64,000 nucleotides of DNA from Nitrosomonadales bacterium (GTDB taxonomy: Bacteria > Pseudomonadota > Gammaproteobacteria > Burkholderiales > Gallionellaceae), in the NCBI GenBank assembly GCA_016218415.1, contig JACRED010000024.1, positions 99,352-163,351 of the forward strand, in the 5' to 3' direction. The position numbers and the translations under genes were made by a program. The notes under the pieces are model-generated. The model ran no database searches and was not told where the DNA came from. It saw nothing but the letters and a program-made list of their open reading frames with translations. Of this stretch, positions 41,345-50,358 are shown piece after piece (positions within the stretch are counted from its first letter, which is position 1; the number at the start of each line of letters is the position of its first letter).

Positions 41345-44062
41345 ATGAACCAGCCGTCGGCACTTCCAAACACCGATACCCCGCCCCCCGAGGAAAACAC
41401 CATGGGCGCCGAGCAAACCAGGCTGCTCTATGCGTACCTGCCCTCCTCATTCGTCATCAATGTCCTGCTGGCGCTGATTCTGGCAGCGATTCAATCGTCT
41501 GACGTCCCCGCGCACAGCCTGCTGATCTGGCTTGCGCTGGTAGGCGGGGTACAGCTGGCCAGAACCGCTTTGCTGCTGGCCTGGCATCGCGGCCAGCCGG
41601 TTCGCGCAACCGGGATCGCGTCCTGGCTTTTCCTGTTCCGCGCGGGCGTCATCGCCAATGGCGTAGCCTGGGGAACAGGAGCATGGTTGCTGTTCCCTGC
41701 GGACAATATTGTCCATCAGGTATTTCTAGCTTTCGTCGTATCGGGCATATGCGCCGGCGCAATCACCTCGCTGGCGGTCGATCGCTTATCCACGTTCGGC
41801 TTCATCATGCCCACGCTGGTGCCGCTGATAGTGCAGTTCACTCTCGAAGGTGACGAGCACACCACGGCCATGGCCGTGATGGTCTGGCTGTTTCTGATTT
41901 TCATCACGCTGAACGCGGCCCGTATCGAGCGCAGCTTTCGCGAAAATACCCTGTTGCGGATCGACGCCGAAAAACGCGAGCACTCGCTGGAAGAGGCGCT
42001 CAATCTCCTGCGCAAGGTAGCCAACCGAGTGCCCGGTGTGGTTTTCCAATTCAGGTTGCGCCCCGATGGCAGCTCCTGCTTCCCGTTTGCCAGCGAGGGC
42101 ACGCGCGAGTTGTTTCGCCTCAGTCCCGAAGATATCCGCGAGGATGCCTCCGGAGTGTTTGCCATTTGCCACCCCGATGACTACGCGGCGCTGATGGAAT
42201 CCATCCGGTTTTCCGCGCAGAACCTGACTCCCTGGCATCACGAGGTTCGCACCAGATTTGGCGACGGCACGGAGCGCTGGCTGTTCGGCAATGCGTTGCC
42301 GCAACGCGAAACGGACGGTTCGGTGCTGTGGCACGGCTTCATCACCGACATCACCGAACGCAAGATCGCCGAAACAGACCTGCACATCGCCGCCACCGCT
42401 TTCGAAGCCCAGGAAGGCATACTGATCGCCGGAGCCGACAGCGTGATCTTGCGGGTCAACCAGAGCTTCACGGAAATCACCGGCTACACGCCGGAAGAAG
42501 CGATAGGCCGGACGCCGCGTATGCTCAGCTCGGGCCGGCACGACGCGGCCTTTTACTCGGCCATGTGGCAGAGCCTGCTGGACACCGGAACATGGCAGGG
42601 CGAGATATGGAACCGGCGCAAGAATGGCGAGATTTACCTGGAATGGCTCATCATCACCGCCGTAAAAGGGAAAACCGGGGAGGTCACCCACTACGTCGCC
42701 ACGCTGACCGACATCACCAAACGCAAGAGCGCGGAAGAGCAGATAAAGAATCTGGCCTATTACGACCCGCTCACTCACCTGCCCAACCGGCGGCTCCTGC
42801 AGGATCGCCTGCAACAGGCGCTGGCGACCAGCTCACGCAACCGCCGCAACGGGGTGATCCTGTTCATCGATCTGGATAACTTCAAGACGCTCAACGACAC
42901 ACTGGGCCACGACAAGGGGGACATGCTGTTGCAGCAGGTGGCGCTGCGCCTGACCTCCAGCGTGCGCGAAGGCGACACGGTCGCGCGATTGGGCGGCGAC
43001 GAATTCGTGGTGATGCTGGAAGATCTCAGCGAGCATGTCCATGAAGCGGCGGCCCACGCGGAACTTGTCGGGGAAAAAATCCTCGCCAACCTCAACCAGC
43101 CCTATCAGCTCGCCGAACGCGAATACCACAGCACCCCGAGCATCGGGGTCACGCTGTTCGGCGGGCACCAGCAAAGCATGGATGAACTGCTCAAACAAGC
43201 CGACCTGGCGATGTATCAGGCCAAGGCTTCCGGACGCAATGCCCTGCGCTTCTTCGATCCCGAGATGCAATCCGTGGTCACCACCCGCGCGGCGCTCGAA
43301 GTTGACCTGCGCCAGGCGATCATCAACGAGCAATTCCGTCTCCACTACCAGCCCCAGGCGGATGGCGACGGCCGCATCACGGGTTTTGAAGTGCTGCTGC
43401 GCTGGCCGCACCCGGAACGCGGCATGATTCCCCCCGACCAGTTCATTCCGCTCAGCGAAGAAATCGGGCTGATCCTGCCCATAGGCCAATGGGTGCTGAA
43501 GACCGCCTGCGAACAACTGGAACAATGGTCGGCGCATCCCGAAACCGCCCACCTCACCATGTCGGTCAACGTCAGCGCCAAACAATTCCGCCACCCCAAC
43601 TTTGTGGCGCATGTGCTCAGCGTGCTTGACCAGACCCGCATCGCCCCGGACAAGCTCAAACTGGAATTGACCGAGAGCCTACTGTTGCACGATGTCGAGG
43701 ACATCATCGTCAAAATGACCGCATTGAAAACCAGGGGGGTGAGTTTCTCTCTGGACGATTTTGGCACAGGCTATTCCTCGCTCTCCTACCTGAAGCGCCT
43801 GCCGCTGGACCAGTTGAAGATCGACCAGTCCTTTGTGCGCGAAGTGCTGACCGACGCCAACGATGCCGCCATTGCGCGCACCGTCGTGGCGCTGGCGCAA
43901 AGCCTCGGGCTGGCGGTCATCGCCGAGGGTGTGGAGACCGAAGCGCAGCGGGATTTCCTGTTCAGCCACGGCTGCCGGAATTATCAGGGCTATCTGTTTG
44001 GCAAACCCATGTCCGCCGACCAGATCAGGGCATTCATGCTCAGCAACCACACAGCCGGGTGA
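41345..44062 (+). CDS. Membrane PAS-GGDEF-EAL cyclic-di-GMP protein
   Basis: 905 residues. About six N-terminal membrane helices (30-195), two PAS/PAC regions (about 220-340 and 345-465, each ending DITERK or DITKRK), a GGDEF domain with intact RLGGDEF near 547-553, and an EAL domain whose signature reads EVL (GFEVLLRW, near 682). The remaining EAL catalytic residues are present (SVNVSAKQFR, ELTESLL, DDFGTGYSSL, AEGVET), so both synthesis and hydrolysis of c-di-GMP are possible. PAS domains may sense redox or a ligand. No partner gene is adjacent; a tRNA gene follows. Confidence 0.93.
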   Translation: MNQPSALPNTDTPPPEENTMGAEQTRLLYAYLPSSFVINVLLALILAAIQSSDVPAHSLLIWLALVGGVQLARTALLLAWHRGQPVRATGIASWLFLFRAGVIANGVAWGTGAWLLFPADNIVHQVFLAFVVSGICAGAITSLAVDRLSTFGFIMPTLVPLIVQFTLEGDEHTTAMAVMVWLFLIFITLNAARIERSFRENTLLRIDAEKREHSLEEALNLLRKVANRVPGVVFQFRLRPDGSSCFPFASEGTRELFRLSPEDIREDASGVFAICHPDDYAALMESIRFSAQNLTPWHHEVRTRFGDGTERWLFGNALPQRETDGSVLWHGFITDITERKIAETDLHIAATAFEAQEGILIAGADSVILRVNQSFTEITGYTPEEAIGRTPRMLSSGRHDAAFYSAMWQSLLDTGTWQGEIWNRRKNGEIYLEWLIITAVKGKTGEVTHYVATLTDITKRKSAEEQIKNLAYYDPLTHLPNRRLLQDRLQQALATSSRNRRNGVILFIDLDNFKTLNDTLGHDKGDMLLQQVALRLTSSVREGDTVARLGGDEFVVMLEDLSEHVHEAAAHAELVGEKILANLNQPYQLAEREYHSTPSIGVTLFGGHQQSMDELLKQADLAMYQAKASGRNALRFFDPEMQSVVTTRAALEVDLRQAIINEQFRLHYQPQADGDGRITGFEVLLRWPHPERGMIPPDQFIPLSEEIGLILPIGQWVLKTACEQLEQWSAHPETAHLTMSVNVSAKQFRHPNFVAHVLSVLDQTRIAPDKLKLELTESLLLHDVEDIIVKMTALKTRGVSFSLDDFGTGYSSLSYLKRLPLDQLKIDQSFVREVLTDANDAAIARTVVALAQSLGLAVIAEGVETEAQRDFLFSHGCRNYQGYLFGKPMSADQIRAFMLSNHTAG

Positions 44063-44242
44063 CCCGCGCCGGAAAGCGTCGCGACAACGATGTTTTCCGG
44101 GAGCTTCATGCCGGATTTTCTGGACATGAACCGCGCCTTGGTTCAAAATGCGCGGCCTCAAAGAACTGGCGGTACGCGATAAGGCACGAAATCTGTGCTG
44201 AAGCCACAACTGCCGACCCCGGAGGCGAAGTAAAAACAATCA

Positions 44243-44332
44243 GGAAGCGTGGGTGAGTGGTTTAAACCAGCAGTCTTGAAAACTGCCGAGGATGCGAGTC
44301 CTCCGTGAGTTCGAATCTCACCGCTTCCGCCA
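44243..44332 (+). tRNA. tRNA-Ser (anticodon UGA), CCA encoded
   Basis: Acceptor stem GGAAGCG pairs with CGCTTCC before GCCA. The anticodon loop CTTGAAA lies in CAGTCTTGAAAACTG, giving anticodon TGA. A long variable arm typical of class II tRNA-Ser (CGAGGATGCGAGTCCTCCG) and a T-loop GTTCGAATC are present. The encoded CCA ends at 44332. Confidence 0.97.
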
Positions 44333-44514
44333 CCCCTCTGCCCTGGCCAGCCTTCCCTGGAAATACCCCTTGCGGTCTTTAATCTGTTCGGTTGCGCCCC
44401 ACTGTACGGCTACAAAGTAGTACATGATTATTACCTGCAATGTAGTTATAATCTCAGGCGTATATAGCCGGGTGTTTCAGTGCCATTCAACCCATCAACC
44501 AAAGGAAATCAGCC

Positions 44515-44727
44515 ATGACTATCGATTCGGTTAATTCCAGCAGAAATTATGTATCTGAAGTCCAACCCCAACCCCAACCCCAGTCCCATGCGGAGCGGGT
44601 TGCGGAAAGAGAGAATGACGGCGACCGCGACGATGGCAGCAAGGCTGCGATGAACGCGTCCTCCGCATCCGCCACAATCAACACGAGCGGTCAGGTCATC
44701 GGCTCCATCATTCACGTAAAAGCCTGA
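44515..44727 (+). CDS. Small acidic/low-complexity protein of unknown function
   Basis: 70 residues with a strong AAAGGAA site before the ATG. The sequence has a QPQPQPQ run encoded by a tandem CCAACC hexamer (about 44564-44582), an acidic stretch ENDGDRDDG and a conserved-looking tail INTSGQVIGSIIHVKA. I recall similar short proteins with acidic repeats and an NTSGQxxGxxI tail in other betaproteobacteria, but cannot check. A TATAAT at 44447-44452 may be its -10. Lies between tRNA-Ser and the Bax-inhibitor gene. Confidence 0.65.
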   Translation: MTIDSVNSSRNYVSEVQPQPQPQSHAERVAERENDGDRDDGSKAAMNASSASATINTSGQVIGSIIHVKA

Positions 44728-44889
44728 TTTTCCGGCGGCAGGCGCGGTTCGTCCGCTTTCCCTGTCAGCCAGCACACCCAAGCAGGCGGGCCGTGTCCAG
44801 TTCCACTCCCTTAACAAATTGAAACTTTTACCCCGTTTCGCCAGTCTTATCACCGTTGTTGATTGACGTTTAACTTTAGGAGGCAACAC

Positions 44890-45573
44890 ATGCAATACCC
44901 AACTTCTGCACAAATCGGCACGCTGTCCATCGAACAGAACAAAGTGCTGCGCAACACCTACATGATGCTGGCGCTGACCATGATTCCGACAGTCATCGGC
45001 GCATTCGTCGGCATGTCTATCGACTTCTCGTTCATGGCGGAACACCCGATCATGGGCGCGCTGCTGATGTTCGGCGCGATGATGGGCCTGATGTTCGCCG
45101 TCACCGCATTGCGCAACAGCATCTGGGGCGTAGTTGCGCTGCTCGGCTTCACCTTCGTCGCGGGCGTATTGCTCGGCCCCATCCTGCAAGTGGCGTTGCA
45201 CCTGAAGAACGGCGCGCAACTGGTCGGCATGGCCGCGGGCGGCACCGGCATCATCTTCTTCAGCCTGGCGACCGTCGCCACCGTCACGAAGAAGGATTTC
45301 AGCTTCATGGGCAAGTTTTTGTTCATCGGCCTGATCCTGCTGATCGTCGCTTCGCTCGCGAACATGTTCTTCCAGATCCCCGCGCTGTCGCTGACCATCT
45401 CCGCGATCGCCGTGCTGATCTTCTCCGCCTATATCCTGTTCGATGTCAGCCGGATCGTGAATGGCGGCGAGACCAACTACGTGATGGCGACGCTGGGGCT
45501 GTACATGAACATCTACAACCTGTTCATCAACCTGCTCAACCTGCTGATGGCGTTCAGCGGCGAGCGGGACTAA
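44890..45573 (+). CDS. Bax inhibitor-1 (YccA/TMBIM) family membrane protein
   Basis: 227 residues with seven hydrophobic helices, containing the family TLSIEQNKVLRNTYMMLALTMIPTVIGA and the C-terminal FSAYILFDVSRIVNGGETNYVMATLGLYMNIYNLFINLLNLL with the conserved Asp. E. coli YccA modulates the FtsH protease; others conduct calcium. The ATG at 44890 has AGGAGG upstream. A clear terminator follows at 45596. Confidence 0.93.
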   Translation: MQYPTSAQIGTLSIEQNKVLRNTYMMLALTMIPTVIGAFVGMSIDFSFMAEHPIMGALLMFGAMMGLMFAVTALRNSIWGVVALLGFTFVAGVLLGPILQVALHLKNGAQLVGMAAGGTGIIFFSLATVATVTKKDFSFMGKFLFIGLILLIVASLANMFFQIPALSLTISAIAVLIFSAYILFDVSRIVNGGETNYVMATLGLYMNIYNLFINLLNLLMAFSGERD

Positions 45574-45595
45574 CAACCCCGTGCAAACGGGAATC

Positions 45596-45624
45596 CAAAA
45601 AGGCGGCGCGAGCCGCCTTTTTGT
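45596..45624 (+). terminator. Terminator after the Bax inhibitor-1 gene
   Basis: GGCGGC / GCCGCC hairpin flanked by AAAAA and TTTTTT, about 25 bases after the stop codon. Symmetric A and T runs mean it can work in both directions. Confidence 0.85.
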
Positions 45625-45654
45625 TGTGTAACCAGCAGGCACTTCCAATCATTC

Positions 45655-45720
45655 GTCATTCCCGCGAAAGCGGGAATCCAGCCTGTTAATTCGACTGGAC
45701 TCCCGCTTTCGCGGGAGCGA
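45655..45720. repeat. Inverted pair of ATTCCCGCGAAAGCGGGAAT repeats
   Basis: CGTCATTCCCGCGAAAGCGG at the left and GACTCCCGCTTTCGCGGGAG at the right, about 25 bases apart. Same family as 19592-19719. It lies between a terminator and the HopJ gene. Confidence 0.85.
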
Positions 45721-45761
45721 AAAAATTGATCTCAAAATGTGCCCTCAACCAGAAGAAAAAT

Positions 45762-46112
45762 ATGGAATTGAAAAACTTTTTGCAACGCCTGCAGGAGACG
45801 CCCGGCAGCGTGACATTCGACGACACGATGGCAGTGATCGGCTCGCTGTACGAATTCACGCCCACTGCATTCAGGAACGGCCCGCTGCTCAACGAAGCCG
45901 GCAAGAACAACGGCTCGTGCAAGCTGTTCTCGTTTGCCAGCCTGCATGGCCTGTCGCAACAGCAGACCCTGCATTGTTTTGGCGCCTATTATCGCGACGA
46001 TGTGCTCAAACACCCTGACGGCACGGACCACCAGAACATCCGGAATTTTATCCAAACGGGGTGGGACGGCATCAAGTTCGACGGTAACGCTTTAACGCCC
46101 AAGCAGCCGTAG
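45762..46112 (+). CDS. HopJ-family protein
   Basis: 116-residue soluble protein of the HopJ family (named from a Pseudomonas type III effector but widespread in bacteria without such secretion). Recognised by the N-terminal VTFDDTMAVIGSLYEFTPTAFRNG, the middle NGSCKLFSFASLHGLSQQQTLHCFGAYYRDDVL and the final GWDGIKFDGNALTPK. The start at 45762 (MELKNFLQRL) is set by the family N-terminus; an in-frame TTG at 45726 is less likely. Function is unknown; convergent with the rhodanese gene. Confidence 0.85.
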   Translation: MELKNFLQRLQETPGSVTFDDTMAVIGSLYEFTPTAFRNGPLLNEAGKNNGSCKLFSFASLHGLSQQQTLHCFGAYYRDDVLKHPDGTDHQNIRNFIQTGWDGIKFDGNALTPKQP

Positions 46113-46118
46113 GCAGGA

Positions 46119-46589
46119 TCAGTTTGCTTTCGGTTTGCGCTGCTCGGGACGCAAACGCGGCGCAAGCATTTCATCCGCCGTATCGGCATCTATCTGGTTA
46201 CCCGCCGCATCCACCAGCGGCTGCTCGTAATCGTTCCAGCCGCGCACACCGGTCCGGAGCGAGACCACATTGCGATAGCCCATGCGCAACATCATGTCGG
46301 CGGCCAGCGCCGAGCGTTTGCCGGAGCGGCAGATCACCACGATTTCCAGTTCGCGCCCGGCGGCAAGCAACGGCACGGTTTCGTCGTAATCCCATTCGCA
46401 GGACTGCTCCAGCACCCCGCGCGGCACATTGATAGCACCGGGGATGCGCAGCATGGAAAACTCCGCTGGTTCGCGCACATCGAGCAATATCGGCTTGCTC
46501 CCGGCAGCAAGCGATCTACTCAGGTCCCACGGCATGATTTCCTGCACACGGGTGAGCGCTTCGGCGACCAGATCGTCGTAACGTTTCAT
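46119..46589 (-). CDS. Rhodanese-like sulfurtransferase
   Basis: 156 residues with one rhodanese domain (about 20-125): [24 protein letters not shown], active-site loop VICRSGKRS with the catalytic Cys, and [16 protein letters not shown]. The charged C-terminus ([12 protein letters not shown]) is not part of the domain. Its ATG overlaps the rlmD stop by 4 bases, so it is translated with that gene. Substrate is not apparent. Confidence 0.9.
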   Translation of the reverse strand: MKRYDDLVAEALTRVQEIMPWDLSRSLAAGSKPILLDVREPAEFSMLRIPGAINVPRGVLEQSCEWDYDETVPLLAAGRELEIVVICRSGKRSALAADMMLRMGYRNVVSLRTGVRGWNDYEQPLVDAAGNQIDADTADEMLAPRLRPEQRKPKAN

Positions 46590-47896
46590 GCCAGTTCGAA
46601 AATCCCTATCGATTCCACATGGGAGGTATGCGGGAACATGTTCATCACGCCCGCCGCCTTCAGCGTGTAACCGTGCACCTGCACCAGCACCTGCGCGTCA
46701 CGCGCCAGCGTGGCGGGGTTGCAGGAGACATAGACGATGCGACGCGGCGCGATTGCCGGGGTAATGGCCTTGACCAGCTCGAGCGCCCCATCGCGCGGCG
46801 GATCGATCAGCCACTTGTCGAATGCGCCGTGCCTGGCCAGTGCAGCCTCATCCATCTCGAACAGGTTCATCGCCCTGAATTCGGTGTTGCCGGACAGGCC
46901 ATTGTGCGCGGCATTCTGCGCGGCGCGTTTCACCAGCGCGGCGCTGCCTTCGATGCCGAGTACCTGCGCGCCGCTGCGCGCGATCGGCAGCGTGAAGTTG
47001 CCCAAGCCGCAGAAAAAATCGGCGATACGCTCGCCGGGTTGCGGGGCCAGCAGACGCATCGCGCGGCTGATCATCACGCGATTCAGCGCGCTGTTCACCT
47101 GGGTGAACTCGCTCGGCGCGAACGGCATCGTGATGCCGAATTCCGGCAGGCTGTAGTTAAGTTCGGGCGCGTCCAGCGGGTAGAACGGAACGACGGTATC
47201 CGGCCCCTTGGATTGCAGCCAGAATTGAATTTTGTGTTTATCCGCAAAGACGCGCAATGCGGCTTCATCCGCGCTGGACGGCATGTCCATCACGCGCAGC
47301 ACCAGCGCATCGACATGTTCGCCGACCGCCACTTCGATCTGCGGCAGTTTCTCGCGTATCGACAGGCCGTCGATCAATTCCGCGAGCGGTGCGATCAGTT
47401 TGGCAATCTTCGGCGCGAGTATCTCGCAGTGCTGCATGTCGGCGACGAAGCTGCTGCGCTTCTCATGAAAGCCCACCAGCGTCTTGCCCTTTTTGATGAC
47501 ATGCCTGACCGACAGCCGCGCGCGTTCGCGATAGCCCCAGGCCTGCCCGTAGATCGGGCGCAGTATGGTTTCCGCCCTGACCTTGCCGATATGCCACAGA
47601 CTGTCTTCAAGAATGCGCTGCTTCACCGCGACCTGTGCATCGGCTTCCAGATGCTGCATGGAGCAACCGCCGCACACGCCAAAATGCGCACACTTGGGCT
47701 GCACGCGCATCGATACCGACTTGTGTATCCGGGTGACCTGCGCCAGCTCGAAGGAGGGTTGTTTGCGGTATGAACTGTAGCTGACCACCTCGCCGGTCAG
47801 TGCGCCTTCAATGAAGATCACCTTGCCTTCGATGCGCGCAATGCCGCGACCTTCCTGGTCCAGCGACTCGATTGTTACTTTGTTTTCCGTGGACAT
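46586..47896 (-). CDS. rlmD: 23S rRNA (uracil-1939-C5)-methyltransferase RlmD
   Basis: 436 residues. An N-terminal TRAM domain (about 1-60, [30 protein letters not shown]), the iron-sulfur cysteines [10 protein letters not shown] near 88-97, the SAM-binding [15 protein letters not shown], and the catalytic Cys in [12 protein letters not shown]. These distinguish RlmD from RlmC/TrmA relatives. Followed by a co-translated rhodanese gene. An inverted repeat (47915-47992) occupies the space upstream of the ATG, so the promoter must lie within or beyond it. Confidence 0.93.
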   Translation of the reverse strand: MSTENKVTIESLDQEGRGIARIEGKVIFIEGALTGEVVSYSSYRKQPSFELAQVTRIHKSVSMRVQPKCAHFGVCGGCSMQHLEADAQVAVKQRILEDSLWHIGKVRAETILRPIYGQAWGYRERARLSVRHVIKKGKTLVGFHEKRSSFVADMQHCEILAPKIAKLIAPLAELIDGLSIREKLPQIEVAVGEHVDALVLRVMDMPSSADEAALRVFADKHKIQFWLQSKGPDTVVPFYPLDAPELNYSLPEFGITMPFAPSEFTQVNSALNRVMISRAMRLLAPQPGERIADFFCGLGNFTLPIARSGAQVLGIEGSAALVKRAAQNAAHNGLSGNTEFRAMNLFEMDEAALARHGAFDKWLIDPPRDGALELVKAITPAIAPRRIVYVSCNPATLARDAQVLVQVHGYTLKAAGVMNMFPHTSHVESIGIFELA

Positions 47897-47914
47897 TTAT
47901 GCATTTCCGCTGCT

Positions 47915-47992
47915 GTAGGGGCGAGATTTATCGCGCCCTGATTATTTTCATATCAAAAAGGGCGCGATGAATCGCGCCCCCACGATAATTCA
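47915..47992. repeat. GTAGGGGCGAGATTTATCGCGCCC / GGGCGCGATGAATCGCGCCC inverted repeat
   Basis: Two hairpin-forming halves (47915-47939 and 47969-47992) that are also inverted relative to each other, about 30 bases apart. Lies between the exonuclease stop and the rlmD start, both on the minus strand. Confidence 0.85.
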
Positions 47993-47998
47993 ACACGA

Positions 47999-48784
47999 TT
48001 ATTTTTTCTGCTCTGGCCAGGCGGCCAGGAATTCACGCCAATGGGGCTGATCCAGCTTGCCCAGTTCGGCGCGCACCAGTTCGCACTCTTTCTGGTAGCG
48101 CGCGCGGGTCAACACGCCGCGCATCATCTGGAAGCGCGCAAACACCAGATACGTGTTCGCCACATCGGTCTCGCAATAGTTGCGTATCTCCTCCAGCCTG
48201 CCCTGCTGGTACGCTTCCCACACCTTGCTGCCGTCCATGCCCAGCTTGCCGGGGAAGCCGATCAGCTTGGCCAGCTCGTCCAGCGGCGCATTGGCTCTGC
48301 CGGTGTACATCGCCAGCAAGTCCATCAGGTCGAGATGACGCGAGTGGTAGCGGCTGATGTAGTTGTTCCACTTGAAGTCCTTGTCGTCCTCGCCCTGATC
48401 CCAGTAGCGCGCGCACTGCACGCCGTGAATCAGCCCGCGATAGTGCAGCACCGGCAGGTCGAAGCCGCCGCCGTTCCATGACACCAGTTGCGGTGTGTAT
48501 TTGTCTATGCCGTCGAAGAAGCGCTGGATGATGGAGCCTTCGTCTTCATCCAGTCCGCCCAGCGACCACACCTTGAAGTTGTCGCCCTCGCGCAGCGCGC
48601 AGGAGATCGCCACGACGCGCTGCAGATGATGCGGCATAAAATCGCTGCCGGTCTTCTGGCGGCGCAATTGGAAGGCCATTTCGGCCACTTCCGCATCGCT
48701 GACGCGCGCGTCCAGCTCGTGCAACGCGCGCAGCCCGGCGATGTCGGGGATGGTTTCGATGTCAAACACCAGTGTTGAATTCAT
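47999..48784 (-). CDS. Predicted 3'-5' exonuclease of the PolB-like (DEDDy) type
   Basis: 261 residues with the three exonuclease motifs of the DnaQ-like fold: FDIETIPD near 8-15, SWNGGGFDLPVL in the middle and YCETDVANTYLVF near 208-220. It resembles the stand-alone exonucleases related to the proofreading domain of DNA polymerase B (COG3298). Role in the cell is unknown, presumably DNA repair. It starts about 50 bases downstream of an 88-residue hypothetical gene, with the same orientation. Confidence 0.87.
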   Translation of the reverse strand: MNSTLVFDIETIPDIAGLRALHELDARVSDAEVAEMAFQLRRQKTGSDFMPHHLQRVVAISCALREGDNFKVWSLGGLDEDEGSIIQRFFDGIDKYTPQLVSWNGGGFDLPVLHYRGLIHGVQCARYWDQGEDDKDFKWNNYISRYHSRHLDLMDLLAMYTGRANAPLDELAKLIGFPGKLGMDGSKVWEAYQQGRLEEIRNYCETDVANTYLVFARFQMMRGVLTRARYQKECELVRAELGKLDQPHWREFLAAWPEQKK

Positions 48785-48837
48785 GGCAGAGTTATTCAGG
48801 AATGTCCGTCAGGGGCGAATTGTTGCACAAACGCGGC

Positions 48838-49104
48838 TCAAATTCCCTTGCCTGCGCCCCGGTGGAAACGCTGCACCCCGGAAAACAGGATCGCGACCTC
48901 CTGCTGGGTCAATTCGGGATAGGCTTCCCGCAATGCCTGGCGCGCATACATGGTCAGCGAAGAGCCGCCCCAACTCTGCTTCGTATCAAAGAACGGTGCG
49001 GTGATCCGGCAGGCGGCATCGAAAATCAGGCGCAGATTGTGCTGGGAACGGCGCTCGTTCAGCCCGTCCGCCACACCTTCCGCACTGGAATCCGGAATAT
49101 CCAC
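48838..49104 (-). CDS. 88-residue hypothetical protein coupled to the HD-GYP-like gene
   Basis: Starts with GTG at 49104, sharing one base with the stop of the HD-GYP-like gene (TAGTG), so it is likely translated by coupling. The product is helical and soluble (MDIPDSSAEGVADGLNERRS, then SLTMYARQALREAYPELTQQEVAILFSGVQRFHRG), with two Cys-poor amphipathic segments and no domain I know. Position suggests a partner or regulator of the upstream protein, by context only. Confidence 0.6.
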   Translation of the reverse strand: MDIPDSSAEGVADGLNERRSQHNLRLIFDAACRITAPFFDTKQSWGGSSLTMYARQALREAYPELTQQEVAILFSGVQRFHRGAGKGI

Positions 49105-50228
49105 TAGCCCAGGCTATCCTCGAGGAATCGCTTCTGGATAGCCTCCACTTCGTCGCGGCGATTGATCAATGCGTTGACGCAATCAATGTCGAATTTGGTG
49201 CCCGCCATGGACTGCAGGAACAGGAATGCCCGATCGACGCTCCAGGCCTCTTTATAAGGCCGTTCGCTGGTCAGCGCATCGAACACATCGGCCACCGCGA
49301 CAATCTTGGCTTCGATGGGAATATCCCCGTCCATCATCCCGTAATAGCCGCTGCCGTTGATCGCTTCGTGATGATAAAGCGCGATATTGCGCAATATTTC
49401 CGCGTGCGGAAATTCGGACAGCCCCAGATTTTCCAGCATCATGTCCACGATTTCGCCGCCTTTGGAGGCATGGGTTTTCATGGTATCGAATTCGCTTGAG
49501 GTGAGCTTTCCGGGCTTGAGCAGGATCGTGTCGGATATGCCGATCTTGCCTATGTCATGCAGCGGAGAAAACAGGAAGATGTGTTCCACCAGCTCGTCGT
49601 TGAGCCGGTACTTCTTTGCCACTTCCCTGGCGATCAAACGCGCATAATTGGACATCCTGTCCAGGTGCGCGCCTGTCTCCACATCGCGGTGCTCGGTCAT
49701 GTTTGCCGCCGTTTTGACCACCGCCAGCAGACTGCGCGTGGTCGACAACTCATGGATCACCAGCAGCGACAGCAGGTGCCCCACCATGTCCAGATAATGC
49801 AGCGTCGCCTCATCGAAAACGTTTTTGCGGTACGAATTGAAGAATAAAAAACCGAAGAAGTCCCCGTTCAGGAACATCGGCATCGTGTAACTGGAATGGT
49901 ACTGCCGTGCGGCGATACGCTTGGCATGCTCCGCATCGACATTGCTGAAGATGTCGAGATCGTTGACCACGCGAGGGCGACCCAGGCGCAGGATCTCCTT
50001 CATCGATGCCGAATCGGCCAGCCTGGAGGAATACAAAGCCAGCGGATTATCGCCGTCGCTGCTTTGCACAAAGGTTTTCAGCAGATCGGTTTTCGCCTCG
50101 TAAACCGCCACCGACACCCTGTCTATGAAGTCGAACCGCTCCCTCAACAAACCGTGAACGATCTCGACTTTCCTGGGCAACGGCGATTTCCCGTTGATGG
50201 CGGCATAGACATCCTGGTGTTCAAACAT
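49104..50228 (-). CDS. GAF-like / HD-GYP-like protein with altered GYP motif
   Basis: 374 residues: an N-terminal GAF-like sensor region (about 15-160) and an HD-GYP-type domain (about 165-370). The first metal pair is intact (SPLHDIGKIG, His224-Asp225) and GAHLDRM, TMKTHASKGGEIVD and VADVFDALTSERPYKEAW are normal. The signature HHExxDGxGYP reads HHEAINGSGYY (286-296): Asp is Asn and the Pro of GYP is Tyr. HD-GYP enzymes hydrolyse c-di-GMP; with these changes activity or substrate may differ. Coupled to an 88-residue hypothetical gene downstream. Confidence 0.85.
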   Translation of the reverse strand: MFEHQDVYAAINGKSPLPRKVEIVHGLLRERFDFIDRVSVAVYEAKTDLLKTFVQSSDGDNPLALYSSRLADSASMKEILRLGRPRVVNDLDIFSNVDAEHAKRIAARQYHSSYTMPMFLNGDFFGFLFFNSYRKNVFDEATLHYLDMVGHLLSLLVIHELSTTRSLLAVVKTAANMTEHRDVETGAHLDRMSNYARLIAREVAKKYRLNDELVEHIFLFSPLHDIGKIGISDTILLKPGKLTSSEFDTMKTHASKGGEIVDMMLENLGLSEFPHAEILRNIALYHHEAINGSGYYGMMDGDIPIEAKIVAVADVFDALTSERPYKEAWSVDRAFLFLQSMAGTKFDIDCVNALINRRDEVEAIQKRFLEDSLG

Positions 50229-50299
50229 GATGGGGTGGGCTTTATCGGTTAACTATGTCGCGCAGTGTATCCAACCTGAACCGCAGGTCAACGTGTTCA

Positions 50300-50328
50300 T
50301 AAAAAATCCCGGGGCTCGCCCGGGATTT
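50300..50328 (-). terminator. Terminator after sodB
   Basis: On the minus strand AAATCCCGGG pairs with CCCGGGATTT around a short loop and is followed by a run of T, 31 bases past the sodB stop and ahead of the HD-GYP-like gene. Confidence 0.88.
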
Positions 50329-50358
50329 GATGTGCATCAGGCATATGCGATGTTCAGT

